Notes under the pieces: model-generated | The model's database searches: none | What the model saw: only the letters and a program-made list of their open reading frames with translations | Told to the model about the DNA's origin: nothing | NCBI GenBank assembly: GCA_002341315.1 | Contig: DDNV01000019.1 | Span: 1 to 14,419 of the forward strand | Direction: 5' to 3' | Origin: Cellvibrionales bacterium UBA2511 | GTDB taxonomy: Bacteria > Pseudomonadota > Gammaproteobacteria > Pseudomonadales > Porticoccaceae | Length of the DNA: 14,419 nt | Program-made: the position numbers and the translations under genes | In this document: piece after piece, positions 5,474-13,112 of the stretch | How the letters are laid out: the number at the start of each line of letters is the position of its first letter | Numbering within the stretch: the stretch's first letter is position 1

Positions 5474-6130
5474 ATGACCAAAATGCCATTTATTCATCGG
5501 CTTAACAGGGGGCTCAACGCAACCCGACAAGCCGATTTTCTCGCCCCACTGTTGCTGCGTTTATTCCTGGCACCGGTTTTCATCACGGCGGGCCTGACCA
5601 AACTGCTCGCCTTCGAGAGCACCGTCAACTGGATGGGCAACCCGGACTGGGGGCTGGGGTTGCCACTTCCCTGGCTAATGGCAGTTCTGGCCACCGCCAC
5701 AGAGCTGGTTGGCGGCTGCCTGCTGTTGTTCGGATTGGCGACACGACTGATTGCTATCCCGCTGATGGCAACCATGCTGGTGGCCGCCTTTGCCGTCCAC
5801 TGGGACAACGGCTGGTTCGCCATTGCCCCCTCCGACCCGTCAACCAGTATGGTCCGCCCCCTGGCCGCCATCGGCATTCCAGCGGCGGAACAGAGTCTCG
5901 AAAACAGCAAGGCAGTGGGTGAACGATTGTCAGCTGCCCGACAGATTCTTCGGGAACATGGCAACTACTCATGGCTTACCGGCAAGGGCAACATTGTCAT
6001 TCTGAACAATGGCATCGAGTTCGCAGCCACCTACTTCATCATGCTGCTGTCACTGTTTTTTACGGGCGGCGGCCGCTACTGCAGTGCAGACTACTGGATA
6101 GGTCGTCGGTGGCTCAGTAACAGTGACTGA
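5474..6130 (+). CDS. hvfX: DoxX-family membrane protein, HvfX/HvfD-like
   Basis: A 218-residue inner-membrane protein, longer than simple DoxX proteins of about 130-150. The N-terminal half matches DoxX: LLLRLFLAPVFITAGLTKLL (residues 25-44), an amphipathic stretch (STVNWMGNPDWGLGLPLP), then ATATELVGGCLLLFGLATRL and a third segment ending AVHWDNGW. A soluble insert of about 60 residues (SDPSTSMV to NYSWLTGKGN) precedes a last membrane helix (IEFAATYFIMLLSLFFTGGGRY). This arrangement matches the DoxX proteins encoded with HvfA precursors, whose role is unproven but often described as maturation or copper linked. It starts at ATG 5474 without a strong ribosome-binding site, 96 nt after hvfA and beyond a hairpin. 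Confidence 0.85.
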   Translation: MTKMPFIHRLNRGLNATRQADFLAPLLLRLFLAPVFITAGLTKLLAFESTVNWMGNPDWGLGLPLPWLMAVLATATELVGGCLLLFGLATRLIAIPLMATMLVAAFAVHWDNGWFAIAPSDPSTSMVRPLAAIGIPAAEQSLENSKAVGERLSAARQILREHGNYSWLTGKGNIVILNNGIEFAATYFIMLLSLFFTGGGRYCSADYWIGRRWLSNSD

Positions 6131-6282
6131 CGTCCGGCGTTTACCTCTCGTGCTGTTCAATGGTTGGCCAGCACAGCCTCCAGCACCACTCCGAAACAGG
6201 AAAATATCCGATTGGGGAGAAAATTACCCTAGAATAGCGCCGGTATCAGACGTTGATGATCGCTGTTGAGGAGAAGTCGTGT
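6131..6282 (+). promoter_or_regulatory. Intergenic region with probable promoter of the phosphorylase operon
   Basis: A TAGAAT (6230-6235) is a plausible -10 box; the best -35-like TTGGGG (6212-6217) is only 12 nt away, so the promoter is weakly supported. GTGCTG (6150s) and CAGCAC (about 6169-6174) form a 6-bp stem without a T run, a poor terminator for hvfX. GAGGAG (6268-6273) lies 9 nt before the ATG at 6283 and decides that start over TTG 6253 and ATG 6256, which have no Shine-Dalgarno. Confidence 0.3.
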
Positions 6283-7794
6283 ATGGAGGTGGACCATGTT
6301 GTCAAAGTGGTCGATATGGGTATCGATACCCATCAGGAATCCGTTGTGTACATGCGCAAGGATTCGCCGGTTTGTCAGTCGGAAGGGTTCTCTGCCAGCA
6401 GTCGCCTGAGACTGAAAAGTAATGGTCATTCGCTGATTGCCACCTTGAATGTAGTGGACAATCACATTCTGCCCGAGGGTTGTGCCGGCCTGTCGAAGGT
6501 CGCCATGCATGACTTGCAGATCAAAAGTGGCGACACGGTGAAAATTCATAACGCGCCATTGCTTAACTCACTGAGCCTGGTCCGCAAGAAAATATACGGC
6601 CATAAGCTCAGCGAATCCGACATCAAAAGTATCATCACGGATATCAGTGGCCACCACTATACCGACGTTGCCATCGCCAGTTTTCTCAGTGCATGTGCGG
6701 GCAACAGGCTGGATGTAGACGAAATTATCAGCCTCACCAAAGCGATGGTCGAATGCGGCAAACAGCTTGAATGGCCGGGCCACCTTCGTATTTTCGACAA
6801 GCATTGCATCGGTGGCTTACCGGGCAATCGCACCACACCGATTCTGGTTTCCATTGTCAGTTCAGCGGGATTGATTATCCCGAAGACGTCCTCGCGGGCG
6901 ATTACCTCGCCATCGGGCACCGCAGACACCATGGATACTCTGACCAACGTCAACCTCAAGCTGGAGGAAATCCGCCATGTGGTCGGTGCCACCGATGCCT
7001 GTCTGGTGTGGGGCGGCGGGGTCAGCCTGAGTCCGGTTGATGATCTGCTGATTCGGGTGGAGCGGGCACTGGACCTGGATGGCGAAGGCCAGATGATCGC
7101 GTCAGTGTTATCCAAAAAAATAGCGGCTGGCTCAACCCACGCGGTAATCGATATCCCCGTTGGCGCAACAGCAAAAATCAGAACCCAGGAAGAAGCCGAA
7201 AAGCTGGCATCCATGTTCACCCTGGTGGGGGCTGCCTGCGGTATTCAGCTGCGCTGTTTGATTACCGATGGCAGTGCACCAATTGGTTATGGCATCGGCC
7301 CGGTTGAGGAGGCTCGGGATATTTTATCCGTACTGCAATGTCAGGCCGACGCACCTCAGGATTTGCGGCAACGTTCGCTGTTTCTCGCTGCCAACCTGCT
7401 GGATATGGCCCAGGGCGACGGGGTTGAAGCCGGTATCCGTCAGGCCACGGAAATACTGGAGAGCGGGCAGGCATGGCGACAGTTTCAACGTATCGCCAAG
7501 GCCCAGGGCGGCCTGAAAACCCTGCCCAATGCCCGTTTCCAGCATATTGAGGCGGCCGATCGGGATGGCGTGGTCACGGCAATCGACAACCGAAGACTGG
7601 CCAGAGTGGCAAAACTGGCCGGCGCACCGACTGATCCGGCAGCGGGGCTTCGTCTGGCGGCTTCACTGGGGGAACCTGTCACAAAAGGGCAGCCGCTATT
7701 TACCCTCTTTTCAGAGAGTCAGGGAGAACAGGATTATGCGCTGGCTTTTTATCGGGATAATGGCCCTGTATTTACGATTGGAGAGTCGTCATGA
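6283..7794 (+). CDS. Thymidine phosphorylase / AMP phosphorylase family protein
   Basis: A 503-residue member of the nucleoside phosphorylase family II branch that includes archaeal AMP phosphorylase (TIGR02645-type), which cleaves NMP with phosphate to base and ribose 1,5-bisphosphate. As in that branch, a separate N-terminal beta domain of about 90 residues (MGIDTHQESVVYMRKD, then LIATLNVVDNHIL) precedes the catalytic part. Catalytic signatures are DKHCIGGLPGNRTTP (residues 172-186) and PKTSSRAITSPSGTADTMD (200-218), both intact, with KIAAGSTHAVIDIPVGATAK further on. The start is set by GAGGAG at 6268. It overlaps the next gene by 4 nt (ATGA), so it is made together with a PRPP-synthetase-like protein. 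Whether the substrate is a nucleoside or a nucleotide cannot be read from the sequence. Confidence 0.9.
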   Translation: MEVDHVVKVVDMGIDTHQESVVYMRKDSPVCQSEGFSASSRLRLKSNGHSLIATLNVVDNHILPEGCAGLSKVAMHDLQIKSGDTVKIHNAPLLNSLSLVRKKIYGHKLSESDIKSIITDISGHHYTDVAIASFLSACAGNRLDVDEIISLTKAMVECGKQLEWPGHLRIFDKHCIGGLPGNRTTPILVSIVSSAGLIIPKTSSRAITSPSGTADTMDTLTNVNLKLEEIRHVVGATDACLVWGGGVSLSPVDDLLIRVERALDLDGEGQMIASVLSKKIAAGSTHAVIDIPVGATAKIRTQEEAEKLASMFTLVGAACGIQLRCLITDGSAPIGYGIGPVEEARDILSVLQCQADAPQDLRQRSLFLAANLLDMAQGDGVEAGIRQATEILESGQAWRQFQRIAKAQGGLKTLPNARFQHIEAADRDGVVTAIDNRRLARVAKLAGAPTDPAAGLRLAASLGEPVTKGQPLFTLFSESQGEQDYALAFYRDNGPVFTIGESS

Positions 7795-8720
7795 ACCCTG
7801 CCGACCCACATCCGCCCCTGTTGTTCTCCCTTGATGACCATCCCCTGCTGGTACCCCTCTGCCGCGAACTGGCAGCGACCCCGGGAACGCTCGAGACCCG
7901 CCTGTTTCCGGATGGGGAAACCTACCTCAAGGTTGTCACGCCGGTGGCTGGGCGCCACTGTATTGTGGTGGCGAACCTGGCCAACCCGAACAATAAATTT
8001 CTTTCGCTGATATTTCTGCTGGATACCCTGCGGGAGTTGGGGGCAAGCTCGGTGGGACTGGTCGCCCCCTACCTGTGCTACATGCGGCAGGACTGTCGTT
8101 TCCATAAGGGCGAAGCGGTCACCTCGCGGTTATTTGCCCGCATGCTGTCAAACCATATCGACTGGCTGTTGACAGTGGACCCACACCTTCATCGCTACCA
8201 TTCGCTGGCCGACATCTACACCGTACCCAGTGTCAGGGTTGAAGGCACAACGGCACTCACTGACTGGCTGACCACTCAATCCTCCCTGTTACTGGTCGGG
8301 CCGGACAGTGAGAGCGAACAGTGGGTCTCGCGGGTGGCCCTGGCCAGTGGACACCCCTATGTGATCGGCGAAAAGCAACGGCACGGCGACCGCCATGTGG
8401 TGGTCACACTCCCCGACCTTTCCGACTATCAGGATCGAACAGCAGTGATCATCGATGATGTCATCTCCAGTGGCCAAACCATCCTGAAGTGTCTACAGGC
8501 AGTCCGGCAACAGGGTATAACCCGGGTTAAATGCGCGGCGATCCACGGTATTTTTGCCGACGGTGTCGATGAGCTGCTGTTGCAGTCCGGCCTGACGGAA
8601 CTGGCCACCTGCAACACCATCCCCCATGCCACCAACTGTATTGATGTGACGCCCCTGCTGGTTCCCGCCATTCAGCAATGTTTGGGAATCGGGGGCAATC
8701 AGGGTTCCGGCAACAGATAA
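7791..8720 (+). CDS. Ribose-phosphate pyrophosphokinase (PRPP synthetase)-like protein
   Basis: A 309-residue protein with the tandem phosphoribosyltransferase fold of PRPP synthetases. It retains FPDGE (residues 39-43), the RQD ATP-binding motif in YMRQD (99-101), the metal-binding DPHLHR (130-135), GPDSES (170-175), the flexible-loop EKQRHGD with Lys/Arg (194-200), and the phosphoribosyl loop VIIDDVISSGQT (219-230). It therefore looks active, making PRPP from ribose 5-phosphate and ATP. It resembles the shorter, divergent PRPP-synthetase paralogues, with HKGEAVTSR where housekeeping enzymes read R-REPIT, so it is probably not the sole housekeeping Prs. It is translationally coupled (ATGA) to the phosphorylase and convergent with a methyltransferase gene 5 nt away. 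Confidence 0.9.
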   Translation: MNPADPHPPLLFSLDDHPLLVPLCRELAATPGTLETRLFPDGETYLKVVTPVAGRHCIVVANLANPNNKFLSLIFLLDTLRELGASSVGLVAPYLCYMRQDCRFHKGEAVTSRLFARMLSNHIDWLLTVDPHLHRYHSLADIYTVPSVRVEGTTALTDWLTTQSSLLLVGPDSESEQWVSRVALASGHPYVIGEKQRHGDRHVVVTLPDLSDYQDRTAVIIDDVISSGQTILKCLQAVRQQGITRVKCAAIHGIFADGVDELLLQSGLTELATCNTIPHATNCIDVTPLLVPAIQQCLGIGGNQGSGNR

Positions 8721-8725
8721 AAGGG

Positions 8726-9361
8726 TCAGGCCACCCGGGCAACAACAGCAAACAACGGGTCGCCGTATGGAGGACTCCGATCCATCAGCTCAATCTGCCG
8801 GTAGCAACCGGCCTCCTCAAGAAAGGTCTTGATCAGATAGGCGCGCTGCTCATCATTCAGATACAACCAGGCAGCAGTGGCCTTCGACTCAAAGTAGCGA
8901 TTTGAATAGGTGATAATCAACGGGGCATCAGGCTTGAGCACCCGACCCGCATCCCGCAGCACCGCGACAGGATCCGTCAGATAATCAATCGAGACACAGA
9001 TCAATACGGCATCAAATTCCCCGTCGACAAACGGCAGTGAAGGTTCACGGTTCAGGTCGTGCACCACCCACTGGTCGAGCTGTGGATTCCGCGCCATCTC
9101 CCGGTCGTTCATACCCAGACCGACCACGCGACTGAACGCCAGCTCCTCGGGCAGATGGCTGAGCCAGCTGCTCATCAAATCCAGCACCGCCGTGTCGGCA
9201 GACAGGTATTCGCGGTACAGTTCAGTCACCCGGTCAATCGCATCGGGATCAATATGGCTAACAAAGCGCGGAATCCGGTAGAACTGATCATCCGGGGCCT
9301 CGTCCATGCGCCGGAACGTGCTGTCGGTCAGCTGGATTTTATACTTCTTGTCGAAACGCAT
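8726..9361 (-). CDS. Class I SAM-dependent methyltransferase (Methyltransf_11-like)
   Basis: A 211-residue methyltransferase. Motif I is the unusual VLDLMSSWLSHLP, where most relatives have a glycine-rich loop. Later motifs are conventional: VVGLGMNDREMARNP, VVHDLNREPSLPF, FDAVLICVSIDYLTDP and the post-motif RVLKPDAPLIITYSNRYF. These strings form a recognisable stand-alone bacterial family whose substrate is unknown. The ATG at 9361 has only a weak ribosome-binding site. The gene is divergent from the PCMT-GspE fusion and its 3' end almost touches the PRPP-synthetase gene (5 nt), leaving no room for a separate terminator on either strand. Confidence 0.88.
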   Translation of the reverse strand: MRFDKKYKIQLTDSTFRRMDEAPDDQFYRIPRFVSHIDPDAIDRVTELYREYLSADTAVLDLMSSWLSHLPEELAFSRVVGLGMNDREMARNPQLDQWVVHDLNREPSLPFVDGEFDAVLICVSIDYLTDPVAVLRDAGRVLKPDAPLIITYSNRYFESKATAAWLYLNDEQRAYLIKTFLEEAGCYRQIELMDRSPPYGDPLFAVVARVA

Positions 9362-9522
9362 GAGCAGCAGACTAAACCAGACCCGATCACCGGTAAACCT
9401 TTCGATTCAGGAAGTGCCAAGTACTGTTATCAACCGCTGCAAAGTGCTACGTTTAATAGCCGAATAATAATTCACCGGGAAAGCCCTCCGGTTTTGTCAC
9501 TGTCGTGGTTAGAGCAGACATT
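9362..9522. promoter_or_regulatory. Divergent promoter region with leader hairpin
   Basis: This gap separates the methyltransferase (-) and the fusion gene (+). An A/T-rich stretch (TTTAATAGCCGAATAATAATTC, about 9452-9473) is the likely promoter zone. ACCGG (9474-9478) and CCGGT (9488-9492) form a short stem followed by TTTT, which looks like a weak terminator or attenuator in the leader of the fusion gene, since no plus-strand gene ends just before it. No known operator is recognised. Confidence 0.3.
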
Positions 9523-11820
9523 ATGAAAATATCCACCACCCAACAGGGCAACCCTGCCAACCGCAAAATTGATCCACGTTTCGAGGCAGCTCTCGAGGCA
9601 ATTGACCGGCAGCACTTTATCAATTGCGAAAATGGATCGCTGGTGGCGGGGGAAAGTATTCCCACTACAGAAGTACTGAAACAGATCTTCAGTGTGCTGA
9701 CTTTACCGAACTACCCCCGGGTTCTGCATGTGGGTGCAGGGCTTGGCTACCCCTGTGCGGTACTGGCCAAAATCGCCAGCAAGGTCATCGGTATCGAGAA
9801 AGTCGCCTCCCTGGCCGATGCCGCAATGGACAAGCTCAGCCAGCTGCAACTGAAAAATGTCATTGTGCTGCACGGCGAAGGCGAAGAGGGCTCGGCACAG
9901 TTTTCGCCCTTCGACATCATCATGGTCACCACACCCGGCCTCAAGACACTCTCGACCCTGCTCCACCAATTGGCCCCGGGCGGTCAGCTGGTGTGTGTTG
10001 AACGAACGGAATCGACACTGTTGAAACTGGTCAAGTACGTTCAGGACGAACAGCAGAAAATCCATCGCATTGAACAGGGGCTGGTGAGCTTCGACAACAA
10101 AAGTGACCAGACCCTGATTGAACTCGGTATCGTCAACCGGGAAATTCTCAACGAAGCGAAAATCCGCGCAAAAACCAACAACAGTCTGATTATCGATGAA
10201 GTCCGACAACTGATAAATGTGGATGATCTGGCGTTATACCGTTCTCTGGCCAAACGCTATAACCTGGAGCTGGGCAACGTCGATATTTTGCTCAGGCGAC
10301 TGGACCCCGCCATTTTCAACCGGTTTTCCCAGGCCTTTCTCGATCATCACCGCCTCATACCCCTGTTCACCGATCACGACACCCTCAGGGTCGCCACCAG
10401 TGATCCGGATGCCTCGATGGATGAAATTCAGCAGGTTTTCCCCCGGCACAAACTGGTAAAAATTCTGGTCACACCCACAGACTTCAGACGTCTCTGGTCC
10501 GCCACTGACCTCTCGGTTCAGGCTCACACCACCCCCCTGCCCGACTATGAGGAAAAGGTCCTTGCAGAGAAAGATCAGGACCTGCTGGGCAAGACCAGGC
10601 CGGAAGTGGGCGCCCATCTGATCTCGCTGTTTGAAGCCATGTTGCTCGATGCCGTGGCCGAGCGCGCCAGCGACCTTCACATTGAGCAGTATCATCGCAC
10701 CGTGAGAATTCGCCTGCGGGTGGATGGTGAACTGCGCGACCTGCCGCACTACGAGATCACCCCCGGCGAACTGCGCGGTCTGATCAATGTGATCAAGCTC
10801 CGCGCCGACCTGAATATCGCCGAACGTCGTTTGCCCCAGGGTGGCCGCTCAAGACTGCGAGTGGGGGACGCCCTGTTCGATTTGCGGATTCAGGTACAGC
10901 CCTCATTGCACGCCGAGCATGTGGTGATCCGCCTGTTACCGCAGAATTCCGAGCTGATCAGCATCGATAAACTCGGGCTGTCCAGCGTCATTGCCGACAA
11001 CTACCGGCGGTTACTGCGCAACCCCGCGGGTCTGGTACTGGTGGTTGGTCCCACCGGATCGGGCAAAAGCACCACACTGTATGCCGGCCTGCAGTTACTG
11101 GCCGATGACGGCACCCGAAAAGTGATTACCGTGGAAGACCCAATCGAATACTCCATCACCAACATCCAGCAAACCCGGGTCAGGCCGGAGATCGGCTTCA
11201 GCTTTGCCGATGCCATGCGCTCTTTCGTCCGCCAGGATCCGGATGTCATCCTGGTGGGTGAAATCCGTGACAACGAAACCGCTGTCGAGGCCATGCGGGC
11301 CTCTCAGACCGGCCATGTGGTGCTCTCTACGCTGCACTGCAACGATGCTGTCGACGCCATGCAACGGCTCTATGACCTGGGTGTTCACCCGAACTCGCTG
11401 GCCAGTGAACTGCTGGCGGTAATCGCCCAGCGACTGGCAAAACGTATTTGTCTCAACTGCCGGGTTCCGGCAGAACCGGATGAAGCAATTCTTCAGGAAG
11501 TGTTTCCCGATGGTACCCCCCACAGTTTCCGCTCCTTTATCGGCAAGGGTTGTGAGCAGTGTAATGACAGCGGCACCCACGGCCGCATGGGGGTTGTGGA
11601 ATACCTGCACATCGACCCGGAGTTGCGCAATGCCATCGCCCGCCAGATTCCGGTGGGAGAGCTGCGCAAACTGGCACTGGACTGCGGACTGGTAACCATG
11701 CGCGACAGCGCTCTGGACCACGTTATCCAGGGCAACATCCCACTCTCCGAATTACCCCGTATTCTCCCGGCCGAGCGGATGGCACCCGAAGCCCGCTGGC
11801 AGTGGGAAAAACCCTCCTGA
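9523..11820 (+). CDS. PCMT-like methyltransferase / GspE N-domain / GspE-PilB ATPase fusion
   Basis: A 765-residue three-part protein. Residues about 15-188 are a protein-isoaspartate-methyltransferase-like domain: AIDRQHF, motif I VLHVGAGLGYPCAVLAKI (67-84), FDIIMVTTPGL and LAPGGQLVCVE. The usual substrate-side SQP is replaced by ESIPTTE, so activity is uncertain. Residues about 197-330 match the GspE/MshE N-terminal domain. Residues about 365-735 are a complete type II secretion/type IV pilus assembly ATPase: Walker A GPTGSGKST (509-517), Asp box EDPIEY (538-543), Walker B DPDVILVGEIRD (572-583), His box GHVVLSTLH (597-605), and a CxxC/CxxC zinc site (643/646, 677/680). I start at ATG 9523; GTG 9505 adds six residues without a better ribosome-binding site. 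A MoxR-like ATPase gene follows; no pilin, GspF/PilC or secretin gene is in the window. Confidence 0.9.
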   Translation: MKISTTQQGNPANRKIDPRFEAALEAIDRQHFINCENGSLVAGESIPTTEVLKQIFSVLTLPNYPRVLHVGAGLGYPCAVLAKIASKVIGIEKVASLADAAMDKLSQLQLKNVIVLHGEGEEGSAQFSPFDIIMVTTPGLKTLSTLLHQLAPGGQLVCVERTESTLLKLVKYVQDEQQKIHRIEQGLVSFDNKSDQTLIELGIVNREILNEAKIRAKTNNSLIIDEVRQLINVDDLALYRSLAKRYNLELGNVDILLRRLDPAIFNRFSQAFLDHHRLIPLFTDHDTLRVATSDPDASMDEIQQVFPRHKLVKILVTPTDFRRLWSATDLSVQAHTTPLPDYEEKVLAEKDQDLLGKTRPEVGAHLISLFEAMLLDAVAERASDLHIEQYHRTVRIRLRVDGELRDLPHYEITPGELRGLINVIKLRADLNIAERRLPQGGRSRLRVGDALFDLRIQVQPSLHAEHVVIRLLPQNSELISIDKLGLSSVIADNYRRLLRNPAGLVLVVGPTGSGKSTTLYAGLQLLADDGTRKVITVEDPIEYSITNIQQTRVRPEIGFSFADAMRSFVRQDPDVILVGEIRDNETAVEAMRASQTGHVVLSTLHCNDAVDAMQRLYDLGVHPNSLASELLAVIAQRLAKRICLNCRVPAEPDEAILQEVFPDGTPHSFRSFIGKGCEQCNDSGTHGRMGVVEYLHIDPELRNAIARQIPVGELRKLALDCGLVTMRDSALDHVIQGNIPLSELPRILPAERMAPEARWQWEKPS

Positions 11821-11830
11821 GACATTGATC

Positions 11831-12916
11831 ATGAATGACAAAGCCATACAGCGGCCCAGCGCCGAGAACCTCTACCGGGACGAGCTGGAACGACTGATCA
11901 GTTGGGATCCGGGCCCGGCACCACCGGGCTGGAAGATGTCTCCATTCGCCGTGGAAAAATTCATCCTCGGCGATGACAAACTGGGCATTCAGCGAAAATT
12001 TGTCGCCCAACGTGAACTGGTGACACGGATTATTATCAGTCTCGCCACCAATCGGGGAGCCATGCTGATCGGCGAACCGGGCACAGCCAAATCCTGGCTG
12101 TCGGAATTATTGGCCAGTGCCATCTCCGGTCAATCCATCCTCACCATTCAGGGCGGGGCCATCACCAATGTCAGTCAACTGCTCTACAGCTGGAACGAAG
12201 CCTTATTGAAGAGCGCGGGGCCAACGCCCGAGGCATTGATTCCCAGCCCGGTTTATCAGGGCATGATGGAGGGTCAGCTGGTGCGTTTCGAAGAAATCGC
12301 CCGCTGCCCCCAGCACATCCAGGATGCCATGCTGTCGATCATGTCAGAGAGGCAGATCCTGGTGCCTGAGCTCGGCCGCGAAAACGGCGTCCTCTTCGCC
12401 CGCGAGGGTTTCAATATCATTGCCACGTCCAACTCCCTGGACCAGGGCGTCAATGCCATGAGTGCCGCCCTCAAACGTCGCATGAACTTCGAAACCATAC
12501 CGCCGATTCGGGAACTGCAGGACGAAATCGAGGTGGTTGCCAGCGAATCGGAAAAACTGATTCGTCTGTCCGGTGTCGATGTGAAGCCCGATGCCCAGAT
12601 CATCGAGGTACTGACGACGATTTTCCACGAGCTGCGCAACGGGCAGACGCTGGATGGACGCAGTACCGACCGACTTGCAGCCACCGTGATGTCCACCGCA
12701 GAGGCCGTGTCTGTAGCCCACGCCATGGGCGTGCACGCCTACTACTATCGCAACGGCAAGATGGAGATGGGCGACCTGGTGCACTTCCTGATAGGAGCGG
12801 CCCTGAAAGACAACAAAGACGATCGGCGGCGCATGAAACACTATTTTGAAACCGAAGTGGCCGTCAAGGAAGGCACACACTGGCAAGCGGTATTTGAGCA
12901 GCGGCGGTTACTGTAA
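11831..12916 (+). CDS. MoxR-like AAA+ ATPase
   Basis: A 361-residue AAA+ ATPase of the MoxR/AAA_5 group, which remodel or load partner proteins, often with a von Willebrand A-domain partner. Walker A is GEPGTAKS (residues 81-88). Walker B is a variant, VRFEEI (151-156), with Glu in place of the usual Asp. Sensor 1 is NIIATSN (195-201) and an arginine-finger region reads AALKRRMNFE. The C-terminal lid region (LDGRSTDRLAATVMSTAEAV) is typical. The start is ATG 11831 with GAGA upstream, 10 nt after the fusion gene stop, so the two are co-transcribed. The ORF could open at TTG 11825, which is less likely. No VWA gene follows on the same strand, which is unusual for MoxR operons. Confidence 0.9.
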   Translation: MNDKAIQRPSAENLYRDELERLISWDPGPAPPGWKMSPFAVEKFILGDDKLGIQRKFVAQRELVTRIIISLATNRGAMLIGEPGTAKSWLSELLASAISGQSILTIQGGAITNVSQLLYSWNEALLKSAGPTPEALIPSPVYQGMMEGQLVRFEEIARCPQHIQDAMLSIMSERQILVPELGRENGVLFAREGFNIIATSNSLDQGVNAMSAALKRRMNFETIPPIRELQDEIEVVASESEKLIRLSGVDVKPDAQIIEVLTTIFHELRNGQTLDGRSTDRLAATVMSTAEAVSVAHAMGVHAYYYRNGKMEMGDLVHFLIGAALKDNKDDRRRMKHYFETEVAVKEGTHWQAVFEQRRLL

Positions 12917-12951
12917 ACCCGCTAGAAGAGAGGGCAGGGCTCAAACCGTCT

Positions 12952-13104
12952 TCATAAATCCAGGTATCGGAAACTGCTGTCGCCAGTGCCGGAAAGTAGC
13001 AGTATCAGAATAATCAGCGAGGCATAAAAAAACCCGGTCAGTCCACCGAGAAACCAACCCGGCAATCGATATTTCAGAAGGTTCAGGCAGCCATGACCTG
13101 TCAC
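12952..13104 (-). CDS. Possible small membrane protein (50 aa)
   Basis: An open frame from GTG 13104 to TGA 12952, beginning 8 nt after the PuuD-like gene stop. It encodes one clear hydrophobic helix (GWFLGGLTGFFYASLIILIL then LLSGTG) and a short polar tail (DSSFRYLDL). The hydrophobicity and operon position support a real single-pass peptide. The GTG has an A/G-rich stretch too close to serve as a ribosome-binding site, and a T7 run on this strand (13032-13026) after a weak CGGT/ACCG stem could instead be the operon terminator. No family is recognised. Confidence 0.35.
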   Translation of the reverse strand: MTGHGCLNLLKYRLPGWFLGGLTGFFYASLIILILLLSGTGDSSFRYLDL

Positions 13105-13112
13105 CCCTTCGG

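Noticed and set aside
6657..7220. 187-codon minus-strand ORF inside the phosphorylase gene
   Set aside because: It is opposite the conserved catalytic signatures of the phosphorylase, with no domain of its own.
9474..9495. Rho-independent terminator before the fusion gene
   Set aside because: The stem is only 5 bp with a 9-nt loop and no plus-strand gene ends upstream. It is kept only as a possible leader structure.
9059..9526. 155-codon plus-strand ORF opposite the methyltransferase
   Set aside because: It is antisense to a gene with clear family motifs, has no recognisable domain and biased composition, and is a shadow of the real gene.
9703..10209. 168-codon and similar long minus-strand ORFs within the fusion gene (also 10234-10749 and 11095-11721)
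   Set aside because: They are antisense to conserved methyltransferase and GspE domains. Long antisense frames are common in GC-rich coding DNA, and no motif supports them.
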